From: an uncultured Prevotella sp.
GTDB taxonomy: Bacteria > Bacteroidota > Bacteroidia > Bacteroidales > Bacteroidaceae
Direction: 5' to 3'
Assembly (NCBI GenBank): GCA_944320305.1
Contig: CALUGW010000003.1
Location: 109,372-156,848, forward strand
Length of the DNA: 47,477 bases
The position numbers were made by a program, and so were the translations under genes. Shown piece by piece: positions 1 to 8,772 of the stretch. Numbering within the stretch: the first letter of the stretch is position 1; every line of letters begins with the position of its first letter. Under the pieces are notes generated by a model. That model did no database searches and was not told the DNA's origin. It worked only from the letters and a program-made list of their open reading frames with translations.

Positions 1-977
1 TAGCTGAGGTAGACATAGACCGCGTCGGGCAGCGTTATGGCGCACACCATGGGCCACAGCCACCGCTTCAGGCCGTCGCGCCCGGCGGCCATGCCGCCCA
101 GAATGCCGCCCAGGGTAAGCCCCACGACACCCACCGTGCCCTGCACCAGGCCGTATTCGGCAGGCGAGAGACCCAGCCCGCCGTTGTGTCCGGCGTCGAT
201 GAGGAACAGCGCCGAGACCTTTGCGAGCAGCCCCTCGGGCATCCGGTAGAACAGCATGAAGCATATTCCGGCCACCACCTGCGGCTTTGTGAAAAAGGTC
301 TTGACGGTGTTTCCAAGCTCTCTGAAGAGTCCGGCGGCGCCCATGCGCCCCCTGTCGCTGTCCTCGGCAGGCCGCGGCAGCACCCAGCTGTGGTAGAGCC
401 ACAGGGCGATGAACAGCCCCGCCATGAAGTAGAACATGAGGCTCCAGGAGTATCTCACGCTGCGGGTGAGCACCTCCAGGTTGCCGGCAATCATCACGAG
501 CACCCCCTGTCCGAATATTGTGGCTATGCGGTAGAACGTGGAACGTATGCCCACGAACCATGCCTGCTGGTGGTGGTCAAGCCCGAGCATGTAGAAACCG
601 TCGGCCGCTATGTCGTGCGTCGCGCTCGAAAAGGCCATCAGCCAGAAGAAGAACAGCGTGCCCTGGAGCCACCAGTCGGCCGGGATGGTGAACGCCACGC
701 CGCCCAGCGCAGCCCCCACGAGCAGCTGCATGGCCACAATCCACCACCGCTTCGTCTTTATGATGTCGATGAACGGACTCCAGAACGGCTTTATGACCCA
801 CGGCAAGTAGAGCCACGAGGTGTAGAGTGTGATTTCCGTGTTCGACAGTCCCAGCCGCTTGTACATTATCAGTGAGATGGTCATCACGGCCACGTAGGGT
901 ATTCCCTCGGCAAAATACAGCGTCGGAACCCATGCCCACGGACTGCGCGCCGGAGTGTTTTTGGTTGTAGTTTTCAT
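1..977 (-). CDS. MFS transporter, AmpG-like (3' end outside window)
   Basis: Reading the minus strand from the ATG at 977 gives an open frame that runs off the window edge. The protein begins MKTTTKNTPARSPWAWVPTL and then shows YFAEGIPY, followed by long hydrophobic segments alternating with short charged loops such as KTKRWW. This is the pattern of the major facilitator superfamily, closest in feel to the AmpG/PAT group that moves muropeptides or acetyl-CoA through the inner membrane. About 325 residues are visible; the usual length is 420-450. It lies 74 bases downstream of the SpoIID fusion gene on the same strand with no clear terminator between, so the two probably form an operon. A peptidoglycan-fragment substrate is inferred from that neighbour; a sugar symporter is the alternative. 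Confidence 0.8.
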   Translation of the reverse strand, partial: MKTTTKNTPARSPWAWVPTLYFAEGIPYVAVMTISLIMYKRLGLSNTEITLYTSWLYLPWVIKPFWSPFIDIIKTKRWWIVAMQLLVGAALGGVAFTIPADWWLQGTLFFFWLMAFSSATHDIAADGFYMLGLDHHQQAWFVGIRSTFYRIATIFGQGVLVMIAGNLEVLTRSVRYSWSLMFYFMAGLFIALWLYHSWVLPRPAEDSDRGRMGAAGLFRELGNTVKTFFTKPQVVAGICFMLFYRMPEGLLAKVSALFLIDAGHNGGLGLSPAEYGLVQGTVGVVGLTLGGILGGMAAGRDGLKRWLWPMVCAITLPDAVYVYLS

Positions 978-1051
978 TGGTCTTGTTTTTGGCAAAGCCA
1001 CTCCCCGTCCCATCCCCGGCGGGAAAGCGGGCGGGAGGAGCGGCTTCTTTC

Positions 1052-4000
1052 TCAGTAAATTTTCTTTATTTCGGCCCCGCGGTAATAGTGCAGCAGAATG
1101 CTGTCGTAGGCATAGCCCTGCCTGCCCATCACCGCCGCGCCGATCTGGCAGAGGCCGACGCCGTGCCCCCAGCCTGCTCCTGTCAGCACGAAACGGGCCG
1201 GAACGCCGTCACGAACATCCTCCGTGTCAACCACGAACGCGCTGCTGTACAGGTGGCTCTCGCTCAGCGTGCGGCGTATCTCAAGCTCCTTGCCGATGGT
1301 CATCGACCGCTTCGTGCCCTCGACGCGCAGCTTCCAGATGCGCCCGCTGCGCCCTCTTGCCAGCGGCACGAGGCGCTTTATCTGTCCGAAGTCGCAGCCG
1401 GTGTTCTTCCTTACCAGCTCCGCCAGCCGCGCCTGGGTGTATTCCACGCGCCAGCGGTAGAAGTCGGGCGTCTCCTGGTCGTAGTCGTTGAGCACCTGCG
1501 AGAGCACTTCGCGGTCGGCGGTGCGGCAGAACGACGGCGGCGCGGAGCGTATCCACCGCTCGGCCTCGGCCTCATCGGTGAGGTCGGGCAGGCCTGCGCC
1601 GGGGCAGTCTCTGACCGAGGCGAGATAGGGCTGGGGCTTGTCCTCCCAGCAATACTGGAACTCCTCGGTCGCGCCGCCGCAGCATTTGCTGAAGCGGGCG
1701 TCGCAAATCTCGCCGCCGTATGCCAGAACCTGGCCGCAGGTGGCCCTGACCGCCTCGTCGACGGCGGGGTTGTTGGCCCGCGTTATGCCCTGGTAGCGCT
1801 GGCAATGGTCGTCGGCACAGACGTCGAAGATGGTGTGGTCGTCGCGGTCGTACCACTTTATCAGCTCGTCGTCTGTCTTCTTGAAGGCGAAGAAGCCGCC
1901 CGTCTGGGCCTGCTGCCTGCGCCGCCTCTCCATCTGCGACAGCAGCCAGCTGCGCGAGATTACGGCGTGGGCCTTGAGCAGCTCGACAGCCGACGTGGCC
2001 CTCATCTCGCTCGAAATGACACTGGCAAGGTATGTCTCGGCCGGCAGGATGTTTATAGCCGTTATCTGGCCGGAGTCAACCACGAAGCGCAGCGTGCCGC
2101 AGAAGGTCTGCGTCTCGCGCCGTTCCCAGTGGAAATGCACGCCGATGGTGACATCGCGGAGCGAGAACGAGGCGTCGGGCGAGAGCGGGGAGAACGTCAG
2201 CTCGCGGTATCTGGCCCCGCGCCACACTATTCCTCCCTCAGAGAACTCCACCGTCTGGTCGCCCGTGATGGTCTCGCCCTTGGCCGTGTAGGGCCTGTTC
2301 AGCGAGAAAGCAATCCGCCTGCTGCTCATGATTCCCACCGTCACGTCGGGCTCCGAGGCGTTCCACCGGTTGCATTCCGGCGTCCGTGAGGCGTGGCTGA
2401 GCTTCGCCATGATGGCATCGACATCCGCCTCCGTGCACGACACCTCCCTGAGTATGTCCTCGCCCACGGCGGGAGTGATTCTGCCGAAGTCCTCGCGGCG
2501 GGGCGTTATGAGCAGTCCGGCCATGTCGAGCGCCCCCGGGCTGACCACGAACCGCTCCGCGGCGTCCTCCCGGTAGCAGTCGGGGCGGTGCTTACGCCTG
2601 GGGAACACCACGGCCAGAGTGTCGGCGCCGCTCTTCCAGCACACGATGTTCATCATGGGCTCGCCGCCCCCGGGCGCCGGAGGCAGGGCGGCGTAGAGCG
2701 CATCAAAGAGCTTTTCGGCGCACCCGTTGTCGCGACTGCTGATGAGGAAAGCCGCGCAAGGATAGTCGGCTATGAGCCACAGTCCGCCGCCGTCGCCACC
2801 GCTTGCCACCGGCCTGAGGCTGCGGCTGAGCCTCGGCCAGGCCGCCTGCAGCGGCAGTGTGAGGCCGCAGCCGGCCTGGAAGTGGGCGTGGTCGGGCGCG
2901 GAAGCGCCGCAGAGCGGTCCGTTGTAGAACACGGTGAGAGCCGGATGGGCGTCGAGCAGGCCGAGCATACGGCCGAAGTTGCCCCTGATTGTCTGCGGCT
3001 CGTGGCGCGGCGAGGCAATGGTGAAGTGCATGGGCAGTATGGGATAGGGGTTGACAAGCAGCCTGTAACCCCCAACGGCGGGCGCCGCCATCTGCTCCGC
3101 CGGCCTGTTGCAGCCGCAGAGGAAGCAGGGGCGCGAGCTGATGGCCTCCTTGCTGACAGACGCGCCGGTGGACACCATTCGCGCCGGATTGTGCTGCGCC
3201 ACGAGCGTCAGGGCGTCGGCAGGCAGCTCTTTGGCGCTGACGTCGCGCAGCTGGCGGTAGCGCAGGCGGGCCTCGGGCCACGTCTGGAGCTGGCGCCTGA
3301 AGAATCTTGTCAGACTGTCGCCGCCGTCCGGTGCCGCCTTGCCGCTGTTCATCCGCCTGCGAGCCGATATTTCGAGCGTGCGCAGGCGGTCTTTATACAG
3401 GTTGTTGGTGTTGACGCGCTCCAGCGGCAGGGCGGCGTCGCTGTTGCCCTCCCACCTGCGGCAGAGATACAGCTCGTCATAGATGCGCCCTATGCGGTAG
3501 CTGCGCGAGAAGCGCAGCCCCATGGCGTAGTCCTCGCCGTAGCTCGTGTTGGGGAACGGCCACTGCCTCGCCAGCGGCGTGAAGAAGGCTCTCGGCGCCC
3601 CCAGCCCGTTGACGCGCAGGGCGTTGTTGGGGCCGTTGGCGTCGGTCCACTCGCTGTGGGCTATCAGTCCGGGCGGAAGCGTGTTGAGGTTGAAGTCGCA
3701 GATGCGGTACGCCCCCACCACCATTGCCGCCTTTTGCTCGTAGAACGCGCTGACAACGCGCTGCAGGGTGTGGGGCGAGCTGTACAGGTCGTCGCTGTCG
3801 AGCTGCACGGCGAAGCGCCCGCAGCGGCTGTCGCCGAGAGCCAGATTCCAGCATCCGCCGATGCCGAGGTCGGTGCGCTGCGGAATGATATGCACCAGGC
3901 GGTCGTCGGCCACGGAGTCGAGCAGCCGCGTTGTGGCGTCGGTGGAGTGGTTGTCCACCACAATCACGTTGAAGCTGAAGTCCGTCTGCTGCGACAGAGC

Positions 4001-4813
4001 GCTCCCCACGGCGTCCAGGATGGTGCGCTCGCGGTTCTTCACAGGTATGACCACCGACGCCTCAACGGGGAAATCCTGCTCGCCGAAATCAGGCTCGGCG
4101 CAGCCGGAAGTGTCCACCAGAGCGCCGATGGCGGCCAGATGAGCCGTGGCGGCCTGCTCCATCTCTATCTGCACGTCGCGGTTTGCGGGGTCCACATAGT
4201 CAAACTGGCTCTCGCCCCCGGCTGCCGCCATGGCCTCGCCCTCGGTGTAAAGGCATTCGTTGATGTGAACGATGCTGCCCTCGCGGCCCAGAAACAGCCG
4301 CAGGTCATACAGAGCAGCGTAGCGGTAACGGGGTCCTGCGGCGGCCCGTGCGGCATACTTGCGCAGCAGGTCTGTCCTGACGAGCACCACCGGGCCGAAG
4401 TCGAAGTCGTCGCGGATGCTGCCCTCCTGGCAGTCTATTGTCGGATGTGGGCGGCGCGCTCCGCCCTCCACTGTGCAGCGGTCGGCATAGACCATGGCCG
4501 CGCCGGTGTCGCCGGCCACGCGCAGGAGGCGCTCCACGGCACCCGGCACCGGCTCTATGGGGCACGGTCTGGTGACGAGCAAGGTGTATTCGGCCTCGGC
4601 GGCAGCGGCCACGGCGGCTATTGTCGCACTGTCGGCCATACTCCGAGCCACGCTGACAGCGCAGCCCGGAGGCACGGCGCCGGCCCAGACGGAGGCGTCG
4701 GGCACGAGCATGGTGACCCGCCCCACGTCAAGGCATCCCGTCAGCGAGCTTATCAATGGTTCTGCCTCGGCGGCGCTGGCGCACATCACGAAGCAGTCTG
4801 TCTTTGTTGTCAT
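1052..4813 (-). CDS. Multidomain fusion: GT2-like + DUF4922 (HIT-like) + SpoIID/LytB
   Basis: A 1253-residue protein. I chose the ATG at 4813 (MTTKTDCFVMC) because a TAnnTTTG promoter lies 28 bases upstream; the open frame runs on to 5305 but through repeat DNA. Residues 1-240 look like a degenerate GT-A fold. Residues about 250-480 are a family 2 glycosyltransferase (VVIPVKNRERT, then VQLDSDDLYSS). Residues about 540-800 match DUF4922, related to HIT/GalT enzymes, with a CxxC pair (CFLCGC) and a DHAHFQAG nucleotide-binding-like motif near 641. From about 823 the protein matches the SpoIID/LytB family (LPAETYLASVISSEM, AHAVISRSWL, GWGHGVGLCQIGA near the end), known for peptidoglycan stem or glycan cleavage. 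In relatives I know these parts as separate neighbouring genes. No signal peptide is visible, so a cytoplasmic role is likely, perhaps in muropeptide recycling with the MFS gene downstream. Confidence 0.85.
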   Translation of the reverse strand: MTTKTDCFVMCASAAEAEPLISSLTGCLDVGRVTMLVPDASVWAGAVPPGCAVSVARSMADSATIAAVAAAAEAEYTLLVTRPCPIEPVPGAVERLLRVAGDTGAAMVYADRCTVEGGARRPHPTIDCQEGSIRDDFDFGPVVLVRTDLLRKYAARAAAGPRYRYAALYDLRLFLGREGSIVHINECLYTEGEAMAAAGGESQFDYVDPANRDVQIEMEQAATAHLAAIGALVDTSGCAEPDFGEQDFPVEASVVIPVKNRERTILDAVGSALSQQTDFSFNVIVVDNHSTDATTRLLDSVADDRLVHIIPQRTDLGIGGCWNLALGDSRCGRFAVQLDSDDLYSSPHTLQRVVSAFYEQKAAMVVGAYRICDFNLNTLPPGLIAHSEWTDANGPNNALRVNGLGAPRAFFTPLARQWPFPNTSYGEDYAMGLRFSRSYRIGRIYDELYLCRRWEGNSDAALPLERVNTNNLYKDRLRTLEISARRRMNSGKAAPDGGDSLTRFFRRQLQTWPEARLRYRQLRDVSAKELPADALTLVAQHNPARMVSTGASVSKEAISSRPCFLCGCNRPAEQMAAPAVGGYRLLVNPYPILPMHFTIASPRHEPQTIRGNFGRMLGLLDAHPALTVFYNGPLCGASAPDHAHFQAGCGLTLPLQAAWPRLSRSLRPVASGGDGGGLWLIADYPCAAFLISSRDNGCAEKLFDALYAALPPAPGGGEPMMNIVCWKSGADTLAVVFPRRKHRPDCYREDAAERFVVSPGALDMAGLLITPRREDFGRITPAVGEDILREVSCTEADVDAIMAKLSHASRTPECNRWNASEPDVTVGIMSSRRIAFSLNRPYTAKGETITGDQTVEFSEGGIVWRGARYRELTFSPLSPDASFSLRDVTIGVHFHWERRETQTFCGTLRFVVDSGQITAINILPAETYLASVISSEMRATSAVELLKAHAVISRSWLLSQMERRRRQQAQTGGFFAFKKTDDELIKWYDRDDHTIFDVCADDHCQRYQGITRANNPAVDEAVRATCGQVLAYGGEICDARFSKCCGGATEEFQYCWEDKPQPYLASVRDCPGAGLPDLTDEAEAERWIRSAPPSFCRTADREVLSQVLNDYDQETPDFYRWRVEYTQARLAELVRKNTGCDFGQIKRLVPLARGRSGRIWKLRVEGTKRSMTIGKELEIRRTLSESHLYSSAFVVDTEDVRDGVPARFVLTGAGWGHGVGLCQIGAAVMGRQGYAYDSILLHYYRGAEIKKIY

Positions 4814-4840
4814 ATATTGTCTGTTAGTTTTAACGGTATG

Positions 4841-4848
4841 CAAAGATA
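4841..4848 (-). promoter_or_regulatory. Bacteroidales -7 box for the SpoIID fusion gene
   Basis: On the minus strand this reads TATCTTTG followed by C, a match to the phylum consensus TAnnTTTG. It lies 28 bases upstream of the ATG at 4813. The -33 element is weak: only scattered TTTG/TTTT runs lie about 20 bases further up. Confidence 0.7.
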
Positions 4849-5107
4849 GACAAATAATGAGTAAAAAACGAATAAGTACACAAAGAATGCGGAACGGGGA
4901 ATGAAGAAAAACGGCCTCCCGGGCTGTTGTCCGGCTCCCGCAGGAAATGAAGAAGCAGGAATTAAGAGTTAAGAAAGGCAGCCTCTGAGGCTGACGTTCG
5001 GATGCATTTTCCGCCCCATGCGTCCACATTTCGGCGTAGCGGCCTCTCCCCATAGGGGAGACGGGAGAGGGGCTTTTAACACTTCGTATTCCGTCAAAAT
5101 AGAAAAT

Positions 5108-5283
5108 TTCCGGCGGTTTTTGCCTCCTTGTTTTGCCAAAAACAGCGGGCGATTTTGCAAAAAGGGCCATATCGCGATGCAAAACGGCCCATATTGCATT
5201 GCGATATAGGCCATATTGGAAGCCGGGATGACCCTTCTTGCAAGGCAAAAACAGCCGTTTTGGGGGCAGGAAAGGGCTGTCTT
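5108..5283 (-). repeat. 22-base periodic intergenic element, copy 1 (8 units)
   Basis: Read on the minus strand, eight consecutive 22-base units fill 5283 down to 5108 without spacers. The best-conserved units start AATATGGCC or GATATGGCC and end GCAATGC, GCATCGC or similar; others keep only the core GGCC-TTTT-GC. The unit at 5196-5217 is identical over all 22 bases to the unit at 23419-23440 in copy 2. A weaker ninth unit may extend to 5305. The unit length is not a multiple of three, so it is not a protein repeat. Confidence 0.8.
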
Positions 5284-5308
5284 GGGGGCTGAGGAAGTTG
5301 CACACAAT

Positions 5309-5344
5309 GTCTAATTAGCCCAATAAGTCTAATTAGTCCAATTA
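5309..5344. repeat. Two tandem 18-base repeats
   Basis: Two adjacent copies beginning GTCTAATTAG and ending CCAATAA or CCAATTA, differing at two positions. They lie at the rlmN side of the 22-base array. No function is visible. Confidence 0.6.
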
Positions 5345-5515
5345 GTTACGGTTGCACACTCATATTCCGCGTATTTGCGCCCGGGGGCAAATTATTTTCA
5401 AATTCGCGAATTTTCAGAGGCTTTTCCCCATCGGAATTAACAGTCTTAAGATTCGTTCACATTCGGCGGAAAACAGGCACCCGCGAGACACACGACCCAT
5501 AAAAACACTTAATTA

Positions 5516-5547
5516 TTTTGACATTCGGCCGATTTGCGCTAACTTTG
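5516..5547 (+). promoter_or_regulatory. Promoter of the rlmN operon
   Basis: TTTTG at 5516-5520 and TAACTTTG at 5540-5547 are separated by 19 bases, a near-ideal Bacteroidales promoter. Transcription should start near 5554, which excludes an ATG at 5555 and favours the rlmN start at 5594. Confidence 0.8.
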
Positions 5548-5593
5548 CATACCATTGCCCCTGCCAAAGGGGCGGAACGGAGAGCGACACAAC

Positions 5594-6643
5594 ATGGAGA
5601 GACTGATGGAAAACGGCAAAAAAGTGCTTCTGGGCCTGACGCCCGACGAGCTTACGGCCATCGTCGGCGAGCTGGGGATGCCCCGGTTCACGGCAAAGCA
5701 GATTGCCGGATGGATTTACGGCAAGCACGTGACGGGCATCGACGCGATGGCCAACATATCGAAGGCCAACCGCGCCAGGCTCGCCGAGCACTGCGCGGTG
5801 GGCGCGATGGCTCCGGCGGAGCGGCTGGAGTCGGTGGACGGAACGGTGAAATACCTCTTCCCCACGGCCTCGGGCAAGTTCGTCGAGACGGTGTTCATAC
5901 CCGACGGCGAGCGGGCCACGCTCTGCGTCTCGTCGCAGGTGGGCTGCAAGATGAACTGCCTGTTCTGCCAAACGGGCAAGCAGGGCTTCGAGGGCAACCT
6001 GACCGCAGCAGACATACTGAACCAGGTGTACTCACTGCCTGAGCGCGACAGGCTCACGAACATAGTGTTCATGGGCCAGGGGGAGCCTATGGACAACCTC
6101 GACAGCGTGCTCAGGGCCACCGAGACGCTCACCGCCGACTACGGCTGGGCGTGGAGCCCGCGGCGGATAACGGTGAGCAGCGTGGGCATAAAGAACAAGC
6201 TGAGGCGGTTTCTCGACGAGAGCCGGTGCCACGTGGCCATAAGCCTGCACTCGCCCATACCGGCGCAGCGGCGGCAGCTGATGCCCGCCGAGGGGCAGAT
6301 GGGCATCAGGGACATTGTGGAACTGCTCCGCCGCTACGACTTCAGCGGGCAGCGCCGGGTGTCGTTCGAATACATCGTGTTCGGCGGAGTGAACGACTCC
6401 GAGCTTCACGCCCGCGAGCTTGTCAGGCTGCTGCGCGGCCTGGAGTGCCGCGTCAACCTGATACGCTTCCACCAGATACCCGGCACAGACCTGCACGGGG
6501 CCGACGAGGCCACCATGGAGAGGCTGCGCGACTACCTGACGGGGCACGGCGTGTTCACCACCATCAGGGCCAGCCGGGGCCAGGACATATTCGCCGCCTG
6601 CGGACTGCTGTCCACAGCGCACAAAGACAAGGCCGCCCAATGA
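5594..6643 (+). CDS. rlmN: Dual-specificity 23S rRNA/tRNA adenine C2-methyltransferase RlmN
   Basis: A radical SAM enzyme that methylates C2 of an adenine in 23S rRNA (A2503 in E. coli numbering) and of A37 in some tRNAs. The 349-residue protein carries the cluster-binding motif CKMNCLFC at C118, C122 and C125. The catalytic C-terminal cysteine (C336 in FAACGLL) is present, and GQGEPMDNLDSV is typical of the family. The start at 5594 follows the promoter; an ATG at 5606 is nearly as good. It is the first gene of a four-gene run. Its TGA overlaps the ATG of the next gene by four bases, suggesting coupled translation. The length is normal for the family and no oddities are seen. Confidence 0.95.
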   Translation: MERLMENGKKVLLGLTPDELTAIVGELGMPRFTAKQIAGWIYGKHVTGIDAMANISKANRARLAEHCAVGAMAPAERLESVDGTVKYLFPTASGKFVETVFIPDGERATLCVSSQVGCKMNCLFCQTGKQGFEGNLTAADILNQVYSLPERDRLTNIVFMGQGEPMDNLDSVLRATETLTADYGWAWSPRRITVSSVGIKNKLRRFLDESRCHVAISLHSPIPAQRRQLMPAEGQMGIRDIVELLRRYDFSGQRRVSFEYIVFGGVNDSELHARELVRLLRGLECRVNLIRFHQIPGTDLHGADEATMERLRDYLTGHGVFTTIRASRGQDIFAACGLLSTAHKDKAAQ

Positions 6644-7620
6644 CACGCGCCATGGCACGGCTGGCGGCGGCCTGCAGCCTGGCGGCGGTGCTGGCGGCCT
6701 GCGACGGACGGCTGCCCGCGAGGCCGACGAGCGGCGGCCAGCCCTACAGCGTGCTGATAGTGACGGCCGACGACACCACACGCAGAATACTGAAGGAGGC
6801 TCTGACGCAAAGCGTCGAGGGGCTGCCCGCCAATGAGAATGCGTTCGACGTGTCGGTGGCAAAGGCCGGAACGCTCAATGAGGCCACACGCTACGCCAGA
6901 TGCGTCATCACGGTGAGCACGGCCGCGGCAGACGGCGGCGCCGCACCGGCCATAAGATACGGACGCGACGTCTACGCAAGGCCGCAGCTCGTGGTGAGCG
7001 TCAGCACACCCGACGCCCGCCGCCTGGCGGCAAAAGCCAAAGGACTACATACAGCCCTGGCGCGGCTGATAAACCGCTTCGAGGCGGAGTGCGCCATCGG
7101 CCAGCTGCGCCGCAGGCACAACACAGAAGCCGAAAAGGCGGCCAAAGACGCGACAGGGGCAAGCATGCTGATTCCGGCGGAGCTGACCTACAGCAGGCGG
7201 GGCAAGGACTTCGTCTGGCTGACCGACAACGCCGCCGGCGGCGCGAGGAGCGTCTGCGTCTATACCTATCCGGGAACAGACACCCGTCCGGCCAGAGTCA
7301 TTGCCATGCGCGACAGCATAATGAAAGCCAACCTGCCGGGGGCCGCGCCCGGCGCCCACATGGCCACCGAGACCGGCGCGGCCATATACCACACCACGCT
7401 GACAGACAGCGGCGGGCGGCGGCGCACCGAGGTGCGCGGACTGTGGCGGATGGAGGGCGGCGCCATGGGCGGCCCGTTCGTGTGCCACGCCGCGGCCGAC
7501 AGCGCCAGGGGGCGCACGGTGGTGGCCGAGGGCTTTGTGTTCGCCCCAGGCAAACGCAAGCGCAACATGATGAGACAACTCGAGGCCGCGCTGACGACGC
7601 TGCGCCTCAACAGACAATAA
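6640..7620 (+). CDS. DUF4837 family lipoprotein
   Basis: A 326-residue protein of unknown function. The N-terminus is a lipoprotein signal with the lipobox LAAC (MTRAMARL, hydrophobic stretch, then VLAACDG), so it should be anchored in the envelope. The body contains AHMATETGAAIYHTT and GLWRMEGGAMGGPFVCHA, which I associate with the Bacteroidota DUF4837 family; its position between rlmN and pdxA also fits what I recall from related genomes. It starts inside the rlmN stop codon and is followed by pdxA after 18 bases. GC is very high. No catalytic motif is recognisable and its role is unknown. Confidence 0.8.
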   Translation: MTRAMARLAAACSLAAVLAACDGRLPARPTSGGQPYSVLIVTADDTTRRILKEALTQSVEGLPANENAFDVSVAKAGTLNEATRYARCVITVSTAAADGGAAPAIRYGRDVYARPQLVVSVSTPDARRLAAKAKGLHTALARLINRFEAECAIGQLRRRHNTEAEKAAKDATGASMLIPAELTYSRRGKDFVWLTDNAAGGARSVCVYTYPGTDTRPARVIAMRDSIMKANLPGAAPGAHMATETGAAIYHTTLTDSGGRRRTEVRGLWRMEGGAMGGPFVCHAAADSARGRTVVAEGFVFAPGKRKRNMMRQLEAALTTLRLNRQ

Positions 7621-7638
7621 AAGCAAAAACATACTGTT

Positions 7639-8772
7639 ATGAACGACAAACTGACACGTGTGGCCATAACACACGGCGACACCAACGGCATCGGATACGA
7701 GGTCATCCTGAAGACCTTCGCAGACCCTGAGATGCTCGAGATATGCACACCTATTATTTACGGCTCGCCCAAGGTGGCCGCCTACTACCGCAAGATGCTG
7801 GGCCTCGACACCGGCTTCAGCATTATCAGCAGGGCCGAGGACGCCCGCGACGGCCGCGTGAACCTGCTGGCCACATTCGACGAGGAGGTGAAGGTGGAGG
7901 CCGGGCAGCCGTCGAGAGAGGCGGGCGAGGCCGCGCTGAAGGCCCTCGACCGCGCCATGACCGACTACAGGGCCGAGCTTTACGACGTGCTCGTGACCGC
8001 GCCGATCAACAAGAAGAACATACAGAGCAAGCTCTTCAAGTTCTGCGGCCACACTGAATACATCGAGGACAGCGTGGGCGAGGGCCACAAGGCGCTGATG
8101 ATTCTGATGAACGGCAGCATGAGGGTGGCCCTCGTTACCACCCATCTGCCCATAAAAGACGTGGCGCAGGCCGTCACCCGCGAGGCCGTGGCGGAGAAGG
8201 CGCGCATATTCCACAACAGCCTGAAGCGCGACTTCCGCATATCCAACCCGCGAATAGCCGTGCTCGCGCTCAACCCCCACGCCGGCGACGACGGCCTGAT
8301 AGGCAACGAGGAGCAGGAGCACATCATCCCGGCCATCAACGAGCTGGCCGAGAGCGGCATACAGGCCTTCGGCCCCTACCCCGCCGACGGCTTCTTCGGC
8401 AGCGGCGCCTACACCAAGTTCGACGGCATACTGGCCATGTATCACGACCAGGGGCTGGCCCCGTTCAAGGCGCTGGCCGTTGACGACGGCGTGAACTTCA
8501 CCGCCGGGCTGCCCATCGTGCGCACATCGCCCGACCACGGCACGGCCTACGACATAGCCGGGCGGGGCGAGGCCGACCCCGGCTCCTTCCGCCATGCCAT
8601 CTTCACTGCCATCGACATATACCGCAACCGCGCGGCCTACGACGAGCCGCTGGCCGACCCGCTGCCCAAGCTATACCACGAGAAGCGCGACGAAAGCGAG
8701 AAGTCGCGCTTCAACATACCCAAGGCCAAGGAGCAGGCCAGGCGCGACGACAAGCAGCAAAAGGCGGAATGA
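7639..8772 (+). CDS. pdxA: 4-hydroxythreonine-4-phosphate dehydrogenase PdxA
   Basis: It catalyses NAD-dependent oxidation of 4-phosphohydroxy-L-threonine in the DXP-dependent pyridoxal phosphate pathway, in the cytoplasm. The 377-residue protein opens with AITHGDTNGIGYEVI and holds VTAPINKKNI, FCGHTEYI, LNPHAGDDGLIGNEE and MYHDQGLAPFKAL. These include the metal-binding histidines and the substrate loop of the family. A charged tail of about 35 residues (ending DDKQQKAE) extends beyond the usual C-terminus of about 330-350 residues and is probably disordered. The gene follows the DUF4837 gene after 18 bases. Its stop overlaps the next ATG by four bases, so it is mid-operon and probably constitutive. 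Confidence 0.95.
   Translation: MNDKLTRVAITHGDTNGIGYEVILKTFADPEMLEICTPIIYGSPKVAAYYRKMLGLDTGFSIISRAEDARDGRVNLLATFDEEVKVEAGQPSREAGEAALKALDRAMTDYRAELYDVLVTAPINKKNIQSKLFKFCGHTEYIEDSVGEGHKALMILMNGSMRVALVTTHLPIKDVAQAVTREAVAEKARIFHNSLKRDFRISNPRIAVLALNPHAGDDGLIGNEEQEHIIPAINELAESGIQAFGPYPADGFFGSGAYTKFDGILAMYHDQGLAPFKALAVDDGVNFTAGLPIVRTSPDHGTAYDIAGRGEADPGSFRHAIFTAIDIYRNRAAYDEPLADPLPKLYHEKRDESEKSRFNIPKAKEQARRDDKQQKAE

Larger units (their letters stand above)
4849..5515. other. Divergent intergenic region with repeats, no gene
   Basis: Between the SpoIID fusion (leftwards) and rlmN (rightwards) I see no credible gene. It holds a G/C hairpin at 5043-5070 (CCTCTCCC pairing with GGGAGAGG, inner CCCC-ATA-GGGG) followed by TTTT, the 22-base unit array at 5108-5283, and a pair of 18-base direct repeats at 5309-5344. 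Open frames crossing the array give low-complexity peptides of the MAYIAMQ type and are not genes. Confidence 0.7.

Noticed and set aside
2393-4849. An 818-codon open frame on the plus strand opposite the SpoIID fusion gene
   Set aside because: It is a GC-rich antisense shadow: the composition is dominated by Arg, Ala, Gly and Val without domain motifs, while the minus strand carries clear GT2, DUF4922 and SpoIID motifs.
5108-5283. The 22-base arrays as CRISPR
   Set aside because: There are no unique spacers between repeats, units are too variable, and no cas gene is present in the window.
5018-5305. Several overlapping open frames on both strands giving peptides rich in MAYIAM, QYGPF and FCKIA
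   Set aside because: They arise from the 22-base array; the unit is not a multiple of three, so the peptides repeat every 22 residues through all frames. There is no start signal and no family similarity.
4814-5305. An N-terminal extension of 164 residues on the SpoIID fusion protein
   Set aside because: The extension is translated from the repeat array and lies upstream of the promoter box at 4841-4848. The ATG at 4813 fits the promoter.
7045-8595. A 516-codon open frame on the minus strand opposite pdxA
   Set aside because: Shadow of pdxA and the DUF4837 gene; no motif, promoter or partner, and the plus strand holds conserved PdxA motifs throughout.
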